From Acinetobacter marinus (GTDB lineage: Bacteria > Pseudomonadota > Gammaproteobacteria > Pseudomonadales > Moraxellaceae), in NCBI RefSeq assembly GCF_900096915.1, contig NZ_FMYK01000001.1, positions 372,001 through 436,000 of the forward strand: a DNA stretch of 64,000 nucleotides. Direction: 5' to 3'. This document shows positions 7,670 to 16,707 of this stretch, one piece after another. The notes beneath the pieces were generated by a model, which worked only from the letters and a program-made list of their open reading frames with translations, was not told the origin of the DNA and searched no databases. Numbering within the stretch: position 1 is the stretch's first letter; each line of letters starts with the position of its first letter. A program made the position numbers and the translations under genes.

Positions 7670-7997
7670 GTGTCCCATCACATAGATGGCTTAGAAAAAA
7701 AGATTATGGGCTTTGGTCATGCGATCTACGTGTCCCATCACATAGATGGCTTAGAAAATTTCCCCACCTCGTTTGTTTGTTGATGAGGTGTGTCCCATCA
7801 CATAGATGGCTTAGAAAATATAACATGCCTGCCGTGGCAGCGGCTACTGGTGTCCCATCACATAGATGGCTTAGAAAAGCAGAAGAAGCAAGCAACGAGC
7901 CTCCGTTTGGTGTCCCATCACATAGATGGCTTAGAAAAAAGAAGACATCAAGATGACAGCATCTGTGCTGTGTCCCATCACATAGATGGCTGAATCT
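7670..7997 (+). CRISPR. Type I-F CRISPR array, 6 repeats and 5 spacers
   Basis: 28-nt repeats start at 7670, 7730, 7790, 7850, 7910 and 7970, separated by five spacers of exactly 32 nt. The repeat begins GTGTC, then has stem CCATC/GATGG around loop ACATA and ends with CTTAGAAA, giving + strand transcription. Repeats 1-5 are identical. The sixth keeps the first 21 nt (to 7990) but ends TGAATCT, as usual at the leader-distal end. Spacer 2 (7758-7789) contains ACCTC/GAGGT and spacer 3 (7818-7849) contains CTGCC/GGCAG inverted repeats. No spacer was seen to match elsewhere in the window by eye. Confidence 0.97.
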
Positions 7998-8134
7998 CGA
8001 TTTTTTAAACATCCAACGCCCCTTGATCGGATAACTCACCGAAATCGCTGTGTTTCTATACAGACTCAAGCATTGATCTTTATTCTTTAGGACACAACGA
8101 CTAGAATAGCCTCCTTTGCGCTTTGATAAAACAC

Positions 8135-9532
8135 ATGTCGAACACTGCTACTCCACAGTTAAAACGTGCCATGCAACGGCGTCATCTGGTGATGTTATCC
8201 TTAGGTGGGGCGATTGGTACGGGTTTGTTTCTTGGCTCAGGTGAAGTCATTTCTCAGACTGGTGCGATCGGCGCCATTATTTCCTATGCGCTTGGCGGTC
8301 TGATCGCCTATATGGTCATGCTGTGCTTGGGTGAGCTTGCTGTGCATATGCCTGTTGCAGGTTCATTTGGGGCTTATGCAGATCGTTATATCAATCCAGC
8401 CACGGGCTATATGATCACGTGGATGTATTGGCTGACATGGACGGTCACGCTCGGTACAGAGTTTACTGCGGCGGCACTGCTCATGCAGGAGTGGTTTCCA
8501 CATGTATCGATGTGGATTTGGACGGTGATATTCGCGGCGACTGTGTTTATCTTAAATGTCAGCTCTACCCGCTTTTTTGCCGAATCTGAATTTTGGTTGG
8601 CAATGGTCAAAGTGGTCACCGTTGTCGTATTTATTTTGCTCGGCTGTATGGCGATTTTCGGTGTATTACCGATGCAGGGTTTCGACACTGCCCCATTATT
8701 CTCCAATCTCACCGCACATGGCTGGTTCCCTGAAGGACTTTGGCCGATCTTTGCGACCATGTTGGTGGTGAATTTTGCTTTTTCAGGGACAGAGTTGATC
8801 GGTGTTGCTGCAGGTGAAGCAGAACATCCTGAAAAAAATATTCCACGAGCGATTAATGCGGCGATTTGGCGTTTGCTAATTTTCTTTGTCGGGACAATTG
8901 TCATTATCAGCGCCCTATTGCCGTATCAAGCCACTGCGGTGGATAGCGCACATGGACTTAGCCACAGTCCATTTGTCAGCGTATTTTCACGTATCGGGAT
9001 TCCATATGCTGAAGATATTATTCGTTTTGTGATTATCACTGCGCTACTTTCTGCTGCCAACTCAGGGCTTTATGCGGCATCACGCATGCTATGGTCGTTG
9101 TCTGATCAGGATAAATTACCGAAAGCATTTTCCAAATTGACCAAATCAGGCACGCCGTTACTTGCGATTATGGCGACCATGATGGGTGCATTGCCAGGAC
9201 TGTTATCTGAGTTTTATGCACCAGAGGTTATTTTTGAGAATCTGCTCAATATCGCCGCATTTACCATGGTCATTGTGTGGATTTCGATCTGTATCAGCCA
9301 GTTTAATTTTCGCCGTCAATGGTATCAGTCTGGTCGGACTCGCCAAGAGTTGAAATTCTCTGCACCACTGTATCCGATCGTGCCGATACTTGGTGGTGTG
9401 TTTTGTGTGATTACCTGTTTGAGTATGGCGTATGATCCAAGCATGCGTGCCAGCTTTGCCGGTTGTTTGCTGATTATGCTGTTATGTTATGTGCACTATT
9501 ACTGGCGGATCAAACCCAATCGGTCTGCTTAA
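8135..9532 (+). CDS. APC-superfamily amino-acid permease (AAT family, MmuP-like)
   Basis: A 465-residue inner-membrane permease with about 12 hydrophobic segments and the AAT-family N-terminal signature RHLVMLSLGGAIGTGLFLGSG. Stretches such as YWLTWTVTLG, STRFFAESEFW and NFAFSGTELIGVAAGE resemble the E. coli S-methylmethionine permease MmuP more than GABA or aromatic permeases as I recall them, but no mmuM homocysteine methyltransferase is nearby, so the substrate is open. The ATG at 8135 is preferred over the TTG at 8123 because it gives a family-like N-terminus. The promoter must lie in the 137 nt after the CRISPR array. Confidence 0.85.
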   Translation: MSNTATPQLKRAMQRRHLVMLSLGGAIGTGLFLGSGEVISQTGAIGAIISYALGGLIAYMVMLCLGELAVHMPVAGSFGAYADRYINPATGYMITWMYWLTWTVTLGTEFTAAALLMQEWFPHVSMWIWTVIFAATVFILNVSSTRFFAESEFWLAMVKVVTVVVFILLGCMAIFGVLPMQGFDTAPLFSNLTAHGWFPEGLWPIFATMLVVNFAFSGTELIGVAAGEAEHPEKNIPRAINAAIWRLLIFFVGTIVIISALLPYQATAVDSAHGLSHSPFVSVFSRIGIPYAEDIIRFVIITALLSAANSGLYAASRMLWSLSDQDKLPKAFSKLTKSGTPLLAIMATMMGALPGLLSEFYAPEVIFENLLNIAAFTMVIVWISICISQFNFRRQWYQSGRTRQELKFSAPLYPIVPILGGVFCVITCLSMAYDPSMRASFAGCLLIMLLCYVHYYWRIKPNRSA

Positions 9533-9710
9533 ATATGACGATTAGCCAATTGTTCTAAAATAAATGTGCGAGTTCAATGCAAATTACTCGCATTTTTTAT
9601 GTGCTTTATTCTATTCATGCTGATGCTGATCTTTACATTGAAATGTGGCTGATAATAATCAGCCATGTCAACGTCATGCGCACTTATAAGTAATCCGCAC
9701 TTCTAAACAG

Positions 9711-10346
9711 TTACTTCTGACCCAACAAATACAAACCAAATGCGGTAAAAATCCCCCCTGAAAAACCATCAATCCATTGCCGTGCTTTTTCGTAGCCACG
9801 CTTAAATTTTGGCAATGAAAAGACAAAGGTCACCAAGGTAAACCACAAAAAGGTTTCAATCGAAACAATGACAAAAAGTAAGCCGTGCAAATTATCCAGT
9901 GCTGGATTATTTAAAAATAGCGAAAATACACTGCCAAAATAGATCACTGCTTTGGGATTTAAGATATTAGTCAAAAAGCCTTGCAAGAAAAAGCGCCAAG
10001 CCGTTTGTGGCAAAGTCGTGATATTGACTGCATTCGCTTGATTTGCATCTTGGTCTTGTTTGGCAAACGCCGCACGTAGCATCTGATAGCCGAGCCAACA
10101 CAGATACAAACCACCAGCAACGAACAGTAACCGCTTCAACCAATGTACTTGTTCAAATAAAATATTTAAGCCAAGCAATGCCAGCATCGCCCACACCATC
10201 ACACCCAGCGTAATCCCTGCAACCACCATCAGACTGTCCCGTCGAGAACGACTAATCGCCGTTTGTGAGACCAAGAAAAAATCTGGGCCTGGGGTAATCA
10301 AGGCACAAAAATGAATGAAAATCAGGGTTGCTAAGGCAATGAACAT
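9711..10346 (-). CDS. rhtC: LysE/RhtB-family amino-acid exporter, RhtC-like
   Basis: About 211 residues with six predicted membrane segments. The start ALITPGPDFFLVSQTAISRSR, the central GGLYLCWLGYQML and NPKAVIYFGSVFSLF match the RhtC (threonine efflux) subgroup of LysE/RhtB exporters closely. The frame extends upstream to 10400, but the ATG at 10346 places the first helix at the N-terminus as in RhtC. Substrate is inferred from subgroup similarity only. It lies downstream of ftsK on the same strand, separated by a strong terminator, so it is probably transcribed separately. Confidence 0.8.
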   Translation of the reverse strand: MFIALATLIFIHFCALITPGPDFFLVSQTAISRSRRDSLMVVAGITLGVMVWAMLALLGLNILFEQVHWLKRLLFVAGGLYLCWLGYQMLRAAFAKQDQDANQANAVNITTLPQTAWRFFLQGFLTNILNPKAVIYFGSVFSLFLNNPALDNLHGLLFVIVSIETFLWFTLVTFVFSLPKFKRGYEKARQWIDGFSGGIFTAFGLYLLGQK

Positions 10347-10435
10347 CAGACTACTCACAAAATCAGTGTACAAAAAATAATTTGCAAATTCGGATCGCAA
10401 AATCGGATCGTAAAAATCAGTATAACTTCTAATCC

Positions 10436-10472
10436 ATAAAAAATGGTCTAAATCGCTAGAGATTTAGACCAT
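10436..10472 (-). terminator. Rho-independent terminator of ftsK
   Basis: A perfect 12-bp inverted repeat (ATGGTCTAAATC / GATTTAGACCAT) with a 6-nt loop, followed on the minus strand by six T. It lies 26 nt past the ftsK stop. Confidence 0.85.
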
Positions 10473-10497
10473 CAGTGTAGTACAGCGAGACACGAAA

Positions 10498-13488
10498 TTA
10501 AACCAAAATATCTCGCTTACCGTTGGCGCCCATTGGGCTGACCAAACCATTTTCTTCCATTTGGTCAACAATTCGTGCCGCACGGTTGTAGCCTAAGCTA
10601 AACTTGCGCTGAAGCGAGGAGACCGAGACTTTACGGGACTCCAGCACGAATGACACACAGTCATCATACAGTGCATCACGCTCAGATGAACCCTCACCAG
10701 AATCATAACCGCCCGCAGCGCCACCTTCCTCATCGTAAGGCGTCAAGATTTCATCAACATAATTTGGCGAACCTCGATCACGCCAAGCATCACAGATCCG
10801 ATTCACTTCATCATCACTGATAAATGCACCATGTACCCGCTCAGGTTCAATTTTCCCAGGGCCTAAGAACAGCATATCACCATGACCAAGCAAGTCCTCT
10901 GCACCACCTGCATCGAGAATGGTTCGAGAGTCGATTTTACTGTTCACTCGTAATGCAACACGAGTCGGAATATTGGCTTTGATCAAACCTGTGATGACAT
11001 CGACCGACGGACGCTGTGTCGCAAGTAATAAATGAATCCCTGCAGCACGTGACTTTTGTGCAAGACGGGTAATCATTTCTTCCGCCTTCTTACCGACTTG
11101 CATGATCATGTCCGCAAACTCATCGGCAACGATCACAATCATTGGTAATGGCGTCAAGCGTGGCGCACGATCTTGCGTCGCTGAATCACTTGGCTTCCAC
11201 GTTGGATCGATCAAATCTTCACCATTGATCAACGCTTCTTCCACTTTACGGTTGTAGTCGGTGATCTTACGAATTTTCATAAATGACATCAGTTTATAGC
11301 GACGTTCCATCTCATTGACACACCAGTTGAGTGCACTGACCGCATCTTTCATGTCGGTCACGACGGGTGTAAGCAAATGTGGAATATCATTATAGTTAGC
11401 AAGTTCAAGCTGTTTCGGATCAATCAAAATCAAACGCAATTGATCAGGGGTGTATTTGAGCAACATCGACAGAATCATGGCGTTGACAGCTACAGATTTA
11501 CCTGAACCTGTTGTCCCCGCAACCAGCATATGTGGTGCTTTGGCAAGATCAGTTAGTACAGGATTACCTGAAATATCTTTACCCATCGCCATGCTAATCA
11601 ATCCATTTGGATCACGATAAACTGGCGTTTCCAGCAATTCAATCAAACGTACCATTTCACGAGCGCTGTTTGGAATCTCAATCCCGATATACGGTTTACC
11701 TGGAATCACTTCGACCACACGTACCGATGCCATCGACATAGAACGTGCCAAATCTCGAGAAATATTAGTGACTTTCGAGGCTTTTACCCCTGGTGCAAGA
11801 TCAAGTAAGAATCGTGTGACCACAGGACCGGGCTGTGCTTCCACTACAGTTGCTTTGACATTAAAGTCTTGTAATTTGATTTCTAACAACTCAGACAAAC
11901 GATCCAACTGCTCTTTGGTGAAATTGACCTTTTTATTCGGATCAACTTTATCCAGCAATTCCATTTCAGGCAGTTTAGATAAATGCTTACGGCGCTCGAC
12001 CACTTGCATGGCAGCCGACACTGGACGACCTGAGGCATCGGTTAAAGGCGCATCTAAATCATCCCAAAATGCATCATTTTTTTCGTCATCAGGTTTGCCT
12101 GCGGTTTCTTGCCACGCCTCGATAAATTCTTCTTTATTTAAGGCATGTAAGTCTTTCTGCTCACTTTGTGGAAGTTCATTTTGTGCATTTTCACTTTGCG
12201 TAAGCACTTGATGCTGTTGCTCAGCTTGGGTAAAACGACTGTTCAAATAGGCACGTTGCTCAGCATCCAAATCCGCTTCTTCGACAGGTTTCTGATCAAA
12301 AATCGGGTGCTTTGCGACATTTTGCTTCGTGTGTGGCGTATCAGACTGTGCTTCTGGCACGGCGGCGAGCAATTCATCAAAAACTTCGTCATCCGACCAA
12401 TCAATCATGGTTTGATCATGCCCAGACGTACTGGACACTGAGTGTGGTCGAGCGTGTTGCTCACTCAAATGACGATCGGCTTCTGCGATCAACTGGCTAA
12501 TTTCATCATGTGATGGATCAAAGTCAGTGTCTGTCACCTGATGCTGATCATTCTGCACCGCAGTATGCAGATCATGTTGTGGACGCACTTCACTCGCTTG
12601 TGGGCGAGATGACTCCGCAACATGACTCGACGCTTGTAAGTCATGCAAACTGTGCATCGCTTCTGCTTGAGGTGGTTGCGCAGTGGTGGTTTTCGGCTGA
12701 GCAGCAATTTTTCGTTCAAGCTGATGCTCGCTAAAATCATTTTGTATCTGTTGTTGTAGATGCTGATGCAAGTCCGACTGATCATCCTCACTTTGCACCG
12801 CATGATGCTCTTGAATTAACCCATCATCGCTATTTTTAGAAGGTGATTTTGTCTGTATTTTACTCGATGCAGATTGTTTACCTAGACTAAGATCAAAATC
12901 TTCGGCGTCACTTGGCACATTTTTATAAAATAAATCATTCAGATAGTCAGGAATATTTTTGATCAATTGCCCTGTTTTCAGCCATTCGATTTTAAAGGCA
13001 AAAGTCCACAAAGCAAAAATAAAGAGCACCAAGAAAATCACAGCGAGATATAAGCCCACCATACTCGACAGACTGCGTCCCACTTCATAACCAATAATCC
13101 CGCCCGAAGCATTGACCAAAGAATCGGTTGGCACTTGCCAAAAAAAGTACAATAGCGCAGATGTGGTCAGAATAATAAAAAACTGTGCTGCGTAGCGAAA
13201 CGGACGGGTCAAATAACTGCGTGGCCACCACACTTGGATCGCTTCGATGATCAAGAACAATGGCAAAAGCAACGCCGCCCAACCGAATAAGCCATAGAGC
13301 ATATCGGCAAGCCAAGCGCCTGCGACACCACTGGCATTACTCACCTGTTGCGTGTCACTCGATACACGCATCCAACCTGGATCAAAAGGGGTATATGTCA
13401 CCGTCGCCAAAAACAGATAAATACCAAATGATACGAGGAAAATGGTACTGATGACACGATGTGCATATTGACCAGTTGCTACACTCAT
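10498..13488 (-). CDS. ftsK: FtsK septal DNA translocase
   Basis: A 996-residue FtsK. The first ~190 residues contain about four membrane helices that anchor it at the septum. A long Gln/His/Asp-rich linker (about 200-480) follows, then the RecA-like motor with Walker A GTTGSGKSVA (about 656-665), the ILIDPKQLEL segment and the LLATQRPSVDVITGLIKANIP region. The C-terminal winged-helix gamma domain (SSLQRKFSLGYNRAARIVDQME) reads KOPS sites. It pumps chromosome-terminus DNA and activates XerCD at dif during division. It diverges from trxB across 462 nt and ends at a strong terminator. Confidence 0.95.
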   Translation of the reverse strand: MSVATGQYAHRVISTIFLVSFGIYLFLATVTYTPFDPGWMRVSSDTQQVSNASGVAGAWLADMLYGLFGWAALLLPLFLIIEAIQVWWPRSYLTRPFRYAAQFFIILTTSALLYFFWQVPTDSLVNASGGIIGYEVGRSLSSMVGLYLAVIFLVLFIFALWTFAFKIEWLKTGQLIKNIPDYLNDLFYKNVPSDAEDFDLSLGKQSASSKIQTKSPSKNSDDGLIQEHHAVQSEDDQSDLHQHLQQQIQNDFSEHQLERKIAAQPKTTTAQPPQAEAMHSLHDLQASSHVAESSRPQASEVRPQHDLHTAVQNDQHQVTDTDFDPSHDEISQLIAEADRHLSEQHARPHSVSSTSGHDQTMIDWSDDEVFDELLAAVPEAQSDTPHTKQNVAKHPIFDQKPVEEADLDAEQRAYLNSRFTQAEQQHQVLTQSENAQNELPQSEQKDLHALNKEEFIEAWQETAGKPDDEKNDAFWDDLDAPLTDASGRPVSAAMQVVERRKHLSKLPEMELLDKVDPNKKVNFTKEQLDRLSELLEIKLQDFNVKATVVEAQPGPVVTRFLLDLAPGVKASKVTNISRDLARSMSMASVRVVEVIPGKPYIGIEIPNSAREMVRLIELLETPVYRDPNGLISMAMGKDISGNPVLTDLAKAPHMLVAGTTGSGKSVAVNAMILSMLLKYTPDQLRLILIDPKQLELANYNDIPHLLTPVVTDMKDAVSALNWCVNEMERRYKLMSFMKIRKITDYNRKVEEALINGEDLIDPTWKPSDSATQDRAPRLTPLPMIVIVADEFADMIMQVGKKAEEMITRLAQKSRAAGIHLLLATQRPSVDVITGLIKANIPTRVALRVNSKIDSRTILDAGGAEDLLGHGDMLFLGPGKIEPERVHGAFISDDEVNRICDAWRDRGSPNYVDEILTPYDEEGGAAGGYDSGEGSSERDALYDDCVSFVLESRKVSVSSLQRKFSLGYNRAARIVDQMEENGLVSPMGANGKRDILV

Positions 13489-13950
13489 GAATGATCCTAT
13501 TATTATTCAACCTTCCAGCCATGATTTTGGAAAAATCAGACTTTGACCTGCAAACTGTCTTAAATTCGATAGTTTCATCAGTGCATCTCACGGTATTCCA
13601 GAGAAAAAAGCGCTGAAGAATGCAATAAAAACAGCAACTTTATATTATGCACAGCTTTGCAGCGAAAATCTTGTCAAATTATGCAATTGTCTAGCTTTGC
13701 ATACAAAAAAAGTGCACTTGCCTAAAATCAGCACAATCCTGACTCTGCCCCGTACAGCTGCAAATAACTAGCTAAATAACAAAACAAAAAGCAAAGTTAA
13801 AAAAACTGAGCAAAAACAGCGCCCATCGAAAAAGCTGATCTTCAAGATTAAAATTACACGTCGAACAAAGTCCCAAATTTCTGCATAAATCACGTATACT
13901 TGCGCCATCGTTTCAAGATATTGAAAGCAATTAATTTAAGGAAAAGCAAA
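13489..13950. other. Divergent ftsK/trxB intergenic region
   Basis: This 462-nt AT-rich gene-free stretch must hold the promoters of both genes. A TATACT at about 13891 is a candidate trxB -10 box, without a clear -35. AAGGA at 13937 is the trxB ribosome site. No RNA gene or repeat was recognised. Confidence 0.5.
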
Positions 13951-14898
13951 ATGAGTGCGCGTCATTCACGATTGATTATTCTCGGTTCTGGTCCTGCAGG
14001 CTATAGCGCAGCGGTCTATGCAGCACGTGCCAATTTAAAACCTTTATTGATCGCTGGGATGCAACTGGGCGGTCAGCTCACCACCACGACCGAAGTTGAT
14101 AACTGGCCAGGTGGCGAAGAAGGTTTAACCGGTCCTGCGTTGATGGAGCGTATGCAAGCGCATGCAGAGCGCTTTGGCACAGAGCTACTCTATGATCACA
14201 TCAATGAAGTCGATTTAAAAACCCGTCCGTTCGTCCTCAAAGGTGATATGGGCGAGTATACCTGTGATGCGTTAATTATTGCCACAGGTGCAACTGCACA
14301 ATATCTCGGTCTTGAATCTGAACAAAAATTCATAGGTCAAGGTGTCAGTGCGTGTGCGACCTGTGATGGCTTTTTCTATAAAAATCAAAAAGTCATGGTC
14401 GTTGGCGGTGGCAATACTGCGGTGGAAGAAGCCTTGTATTTATCCAATATTGCCTCGCATGTGACGTTGGTGCATCGTCGTGACAGCTTGCGTTCTGAGA
14501 AGATTCTGCAAGATCACCTCTTTGCCAAAGAGAAGGAAGGTAAAATTTCAATTCTTTGGAACAACCAAGTCGATGAAGTGCTTGGCGACCAAACTGGTGT
14601 AACTGGCGTACGCATCAAGTCTACCCAAGATGGTTCGACCCAAGATATTGATGTACAAGGTTTATTCGTGGCAATTGGTCATAAGCCAAATACCGAAATT
14701 TTCCAAGATCAGTTGACTTTGAAAGACGGCTATATCGTGATTAACAGCGGTCTACAGGGCAATGCCACAGCAACCAGTGTTGCCGGTGTATTCGCTGCGG
14801 GTGATGTTGCCGATCATGTTTATCGCCAAGCGATTACTTCGGCAGGTTCGGGCTGTATGGCTGCCTTAGATGCGGATGTGTATTTAGATAATCTGTAA
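13951..14898 (+). CDS. trxB: Thioredoxin reductase
   Basis: 315 residues. The N-terminal FAD motif is GSGPAGYSAA, the redox pair is CATCDG (Cys135 and Cys138), the NADPH motif is VGGGNTAVEEAL, and the C-terminal FAD segment is VFAAGDVADHVYRQAITSAGSG. It reduces thioredoxin with NADPH in the cytoplasm. The ATG at 13951 after AAGGA fits the family; an upstream in-frame start at 13900 would add unrelated residues. It is followed by a terminator and then aat-bpt, the usual gammaproteobacterial order. Confidence 0.95.
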   Translation: MSARHSRLIILGSGPAGYSAAVYAARANLKPLLIAGMQLGGQLTTTTEVDNWPGGEEGLTGPALMERMQAHAERFGTELLYDHINEVDLKTRPFVLKGDMGEYTCDALIIATGATAQYLGLESEQKFIGQGVSACATCDGFFYKNQKVMVVGGGNTAVEEALYLSNIASHVTLVHRRDSLRSEKILQDHLFAKEKEGKISILWNNQVDEVLGDQTGVTGVRIKSTQDGSTQDIDVQGLFVAIGHKPNTEIFQDQLTLKDGYIVINSGLQGNATATSVAGVFAAGDVADHVYRQAITSAGSGCMAALDADVYLDNL

Positions 14899-14926
14899 TC
14901 TACACCTGTTATTAGATCAATCATTC

Positions 14927-14960
14927 AAAACCAAAGTGACGTCAGTTGCTTTGGTTTTTT
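14927..14960 (+). terminator. Terminator after trxB
   Basis: AACCAAAG pairs with CTTTGGTT around a 12-nt loop containing the palindrome TGACGTCA, followed by TTTTTT. Confidence 0.75.
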
Positions 14961-15014
14961 ACTGTCTGAAATTGCTTTATACTTTTTCAACAATAGTCTT
15001 AAACAAGGCGTTTT

Positions 15015-15767
15015 ATGTCCACTTCTCACACCAATCAAGACAATCTGCACAATGCCTTTTGTGTGTATGATTTTCCTGATATTAACGAGGCTGATCCGCA
15101 TGGACAGGGATTGATTTGTATTGGCGGTGACTTGCAACCGTCCACCTTGATTTGTGCTTATCAACAGGGTTTATTTCCGTGGTTTAATGAGGATGATCCG
15201 ATCTGTTGGTGGAGTCCTGAGCCACGTTGTGTAATTTATCCTGAGCAATTTCAACCGAGTAAAAGTCTGCTACGCAACATGAAAAAATTTGATTATCAGA
15301 TCCGATTTGATCAAGCCTTTGAAAAAGTGATTTCGCAATGTGCAGCACCGCGTAGCTACGCCCAAGAGACATGGATTAGTGAGGAAATCATTGCGCAATA
15401 TGTGGCGCTACATCAGCTGGGTTTTGCGCATAGTGTTGAGGTGTGGGATGACGAAGATCTGATTGGCGGATTGTATGGACTGAATTTTGGACGTGGCTTC
15501 TTTGGTGAATCGATGTTTAATCTGCGTGTCGATACCTCAAAAATGGCATTTTATACGCTGATGTTACTCGCCCAAAAAGAACAATTGCCGTGGGTAGACT
15601 GTCAATTAGTCAATGATCACCTGATGAGCCTCGGTGCGACTGCCCTGCCTCGAGCTGATTTTTTACAATCTTTAGAAAAAACCATCACTCAGCCCAATAT
15701 CGATTGGCAACCATATCAAAACAGTGTATTTTCTACGAAAGGACTTGCAATGATACAATCATTATGA
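15015..15767 (+). CDS. aat: Leucyl/phenylalanyl-tRNA--protein transferase
   Basis: 250 residues with the Aat signatures GLICIGGDLQPSTLICAYQQGLFPWF and WWSPEPRC, and the acceptor-binding region GGLYGLNFGRGFFGESMF. It transfers Leu or Phe from tRNA to N-terminal Lys/Arg of proteins, making N-degrons for ClpS/ClpAP. It lies just upstream of bpt, a second N-end-rule transferase, so the two probably act in the same degradation pathway and may share a transcript (69 nt apart). Confidence 0.95.
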   Translation: MSTSHTNQDNLHNAFCVYDFPDINEADPHGQGLICIGGDLQPSTLICAYQQGLFPWFNEDDPICWWSPEPRCVIYPEQFQPSKSLLRNMKKFDYQIRFDQAFEKVISQCAAPRSYAQETWISEEIIAQYVALHQLGFAHSVEVWDDEDLIGGLYGLNFGRGFFGESMFNLRVDTSKMAFYTLMLLAQKEQLPWVDCQLVNDHLMSLGATALPRADFLQSLEKTITQPNIDWQPYQNSVFSTKGLAMIQSL

Positions 15768-15836
15768 ATCTCATCTGCGACGATTCATCAGTATCATCAA
15801 ATTGACAATCAACCTAGACCAATACAGGTATTGCCA

Positions 15837-16640
15837 ATGAAATCATATACGCCATTCACCTCTTTAGATGATTTGCAATATTACATCACGCCACCGCATG
15901 ACTGTAGTTATCTGGTGAAGCGTTCGGCACGTATGGTTTTTCTTGATCCAATGCAGCGCATTGACACCGTCACACTGTCTGAACTGTCTCGTTCTGGTTT
16001 TCGCCGCAGTGGTGATTTTATTTATCGCCCAGAGTGTCACCTGTGTCGGCAATGCCTTTCTTCCCGTGTGCCTGCTGCGCTTTTTACGCCAAATAGTCAA
16101 CAAAAAAAAGCCATTAAGCGCAATCAAGATTTGGAAATGCGCATTACCCCGACTTCTCAGGCGCAAGATTATCATTATGATTTGTATGAACGCTATATTC
16201 GTCTGCGTCATCATGATGGCGATATGTTTCCGCCGAGCTATGAGCAATTTGAAAAATTCCTTGTGCATAGCTGTACCGACAGTTTTTTTCTGGAACTATG
16301 GAAAGGTGATCGCTTAATGAGTGTGGCGACCTGCGATCAACTCGATGATGGTTTATCTGCGGTCTATACTTTCTTTGAGCCTGAAGAAGCCAAACGCAGT
16401 TTGGGTGTGTATTCCATTCTCAATCAAATCAATTATGTCAAAAGTCAGGGCTTAAGTTATCTCTATCTCGGTTATTGGGTGCCACATTCCAATAAGATGA
16501 ATTATAAATCGCACTATGCGCCACTTGAAATTTTACTCGATGGACAATGGCATCGCTTGAATCAACACCTCAATGCGGATGAAATCCAACGGCTTGGCGA
16601 TTCGTTACTGACCACGTTGCCATCTCATTTAAGTCGGTGA
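15837..16640 (+). CDS. bpt: Aspartate/glutamate leucyltransferase (Bpt)
   Basis: 267 residues of the bacterial arginyltransferase-like Bpt family. The Cys-rich CHLCRQCLSSRVPA motif near residue 65-80 and the C-terminal YLYLGYWVPHSNKMNYKSHYAPLEIL are characteristic. It attaches Leu to N-terminal Asp or Glu, again feeding the ClpS N-degron route. The ATG at 15837 is chosen over a TTG two codons earlier. It faces prpF convergently; the 67-nt gap contains GTTGC/GCAAC and outer AAATTCTC/GAGAATTT inverted repeats but no clean T tract. Confidence 0.93.
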   Translation: MKSYTPFTSLDDLQYYITPPHDCSYLVKRSARMVFLDPMQRIDTVTLSELSRSGFRRSGDFIYRPECHLCRQCLSSRVPAALFTPNSQQKKAIKRNQDLEMRITPTSQAQDYHYDLYERYIRLRHHDGDMFPPSYEQFEKFLVHSCTDSFFLELWKGDRLMSVATCDQLDDGLSAVYTFFEPEEAKRSLGVYSILNQINYVKSQGLSYLYLGYWVPHSNKMNYKSHYAPLEILLDGQWHRLNQHLNADEIQRLGDSLLTTLPSHLSR

Positions 16641-16707
16641 TTTAAAATTCTCCAAAACAACACAAAGTTGCCCAAAATCATTTGCGCAACTTCTTCAAAC
16701 TGAGAAT

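Noticed and set aside
7642..7956. Open frames encoding repeated VPSHRWLRK or LSHLCDGT units on both strands
   Set aside because: They are the CRISPR repeats read through; the 60-nt period is a multiple of three, so stops are avoided by chance.
3..7997. A Tn7-like CRISPR-associated transposon (type I-F3)
   Set aside because: Those lack cas3 and carry tniQ and a fused cas8-cas5. Here cas3 is present (though split), cas8f and cas5f are separate, and no transposon genes are seen.
16641..16707. Terminator between bpt and prpF
   Set aside because: Inverted repeats (GTTGC/GCAAC and AAATTCTC/GAGAATTT) are present but there is no clean stem followed by a T tract, so it is not listed as a terminator.
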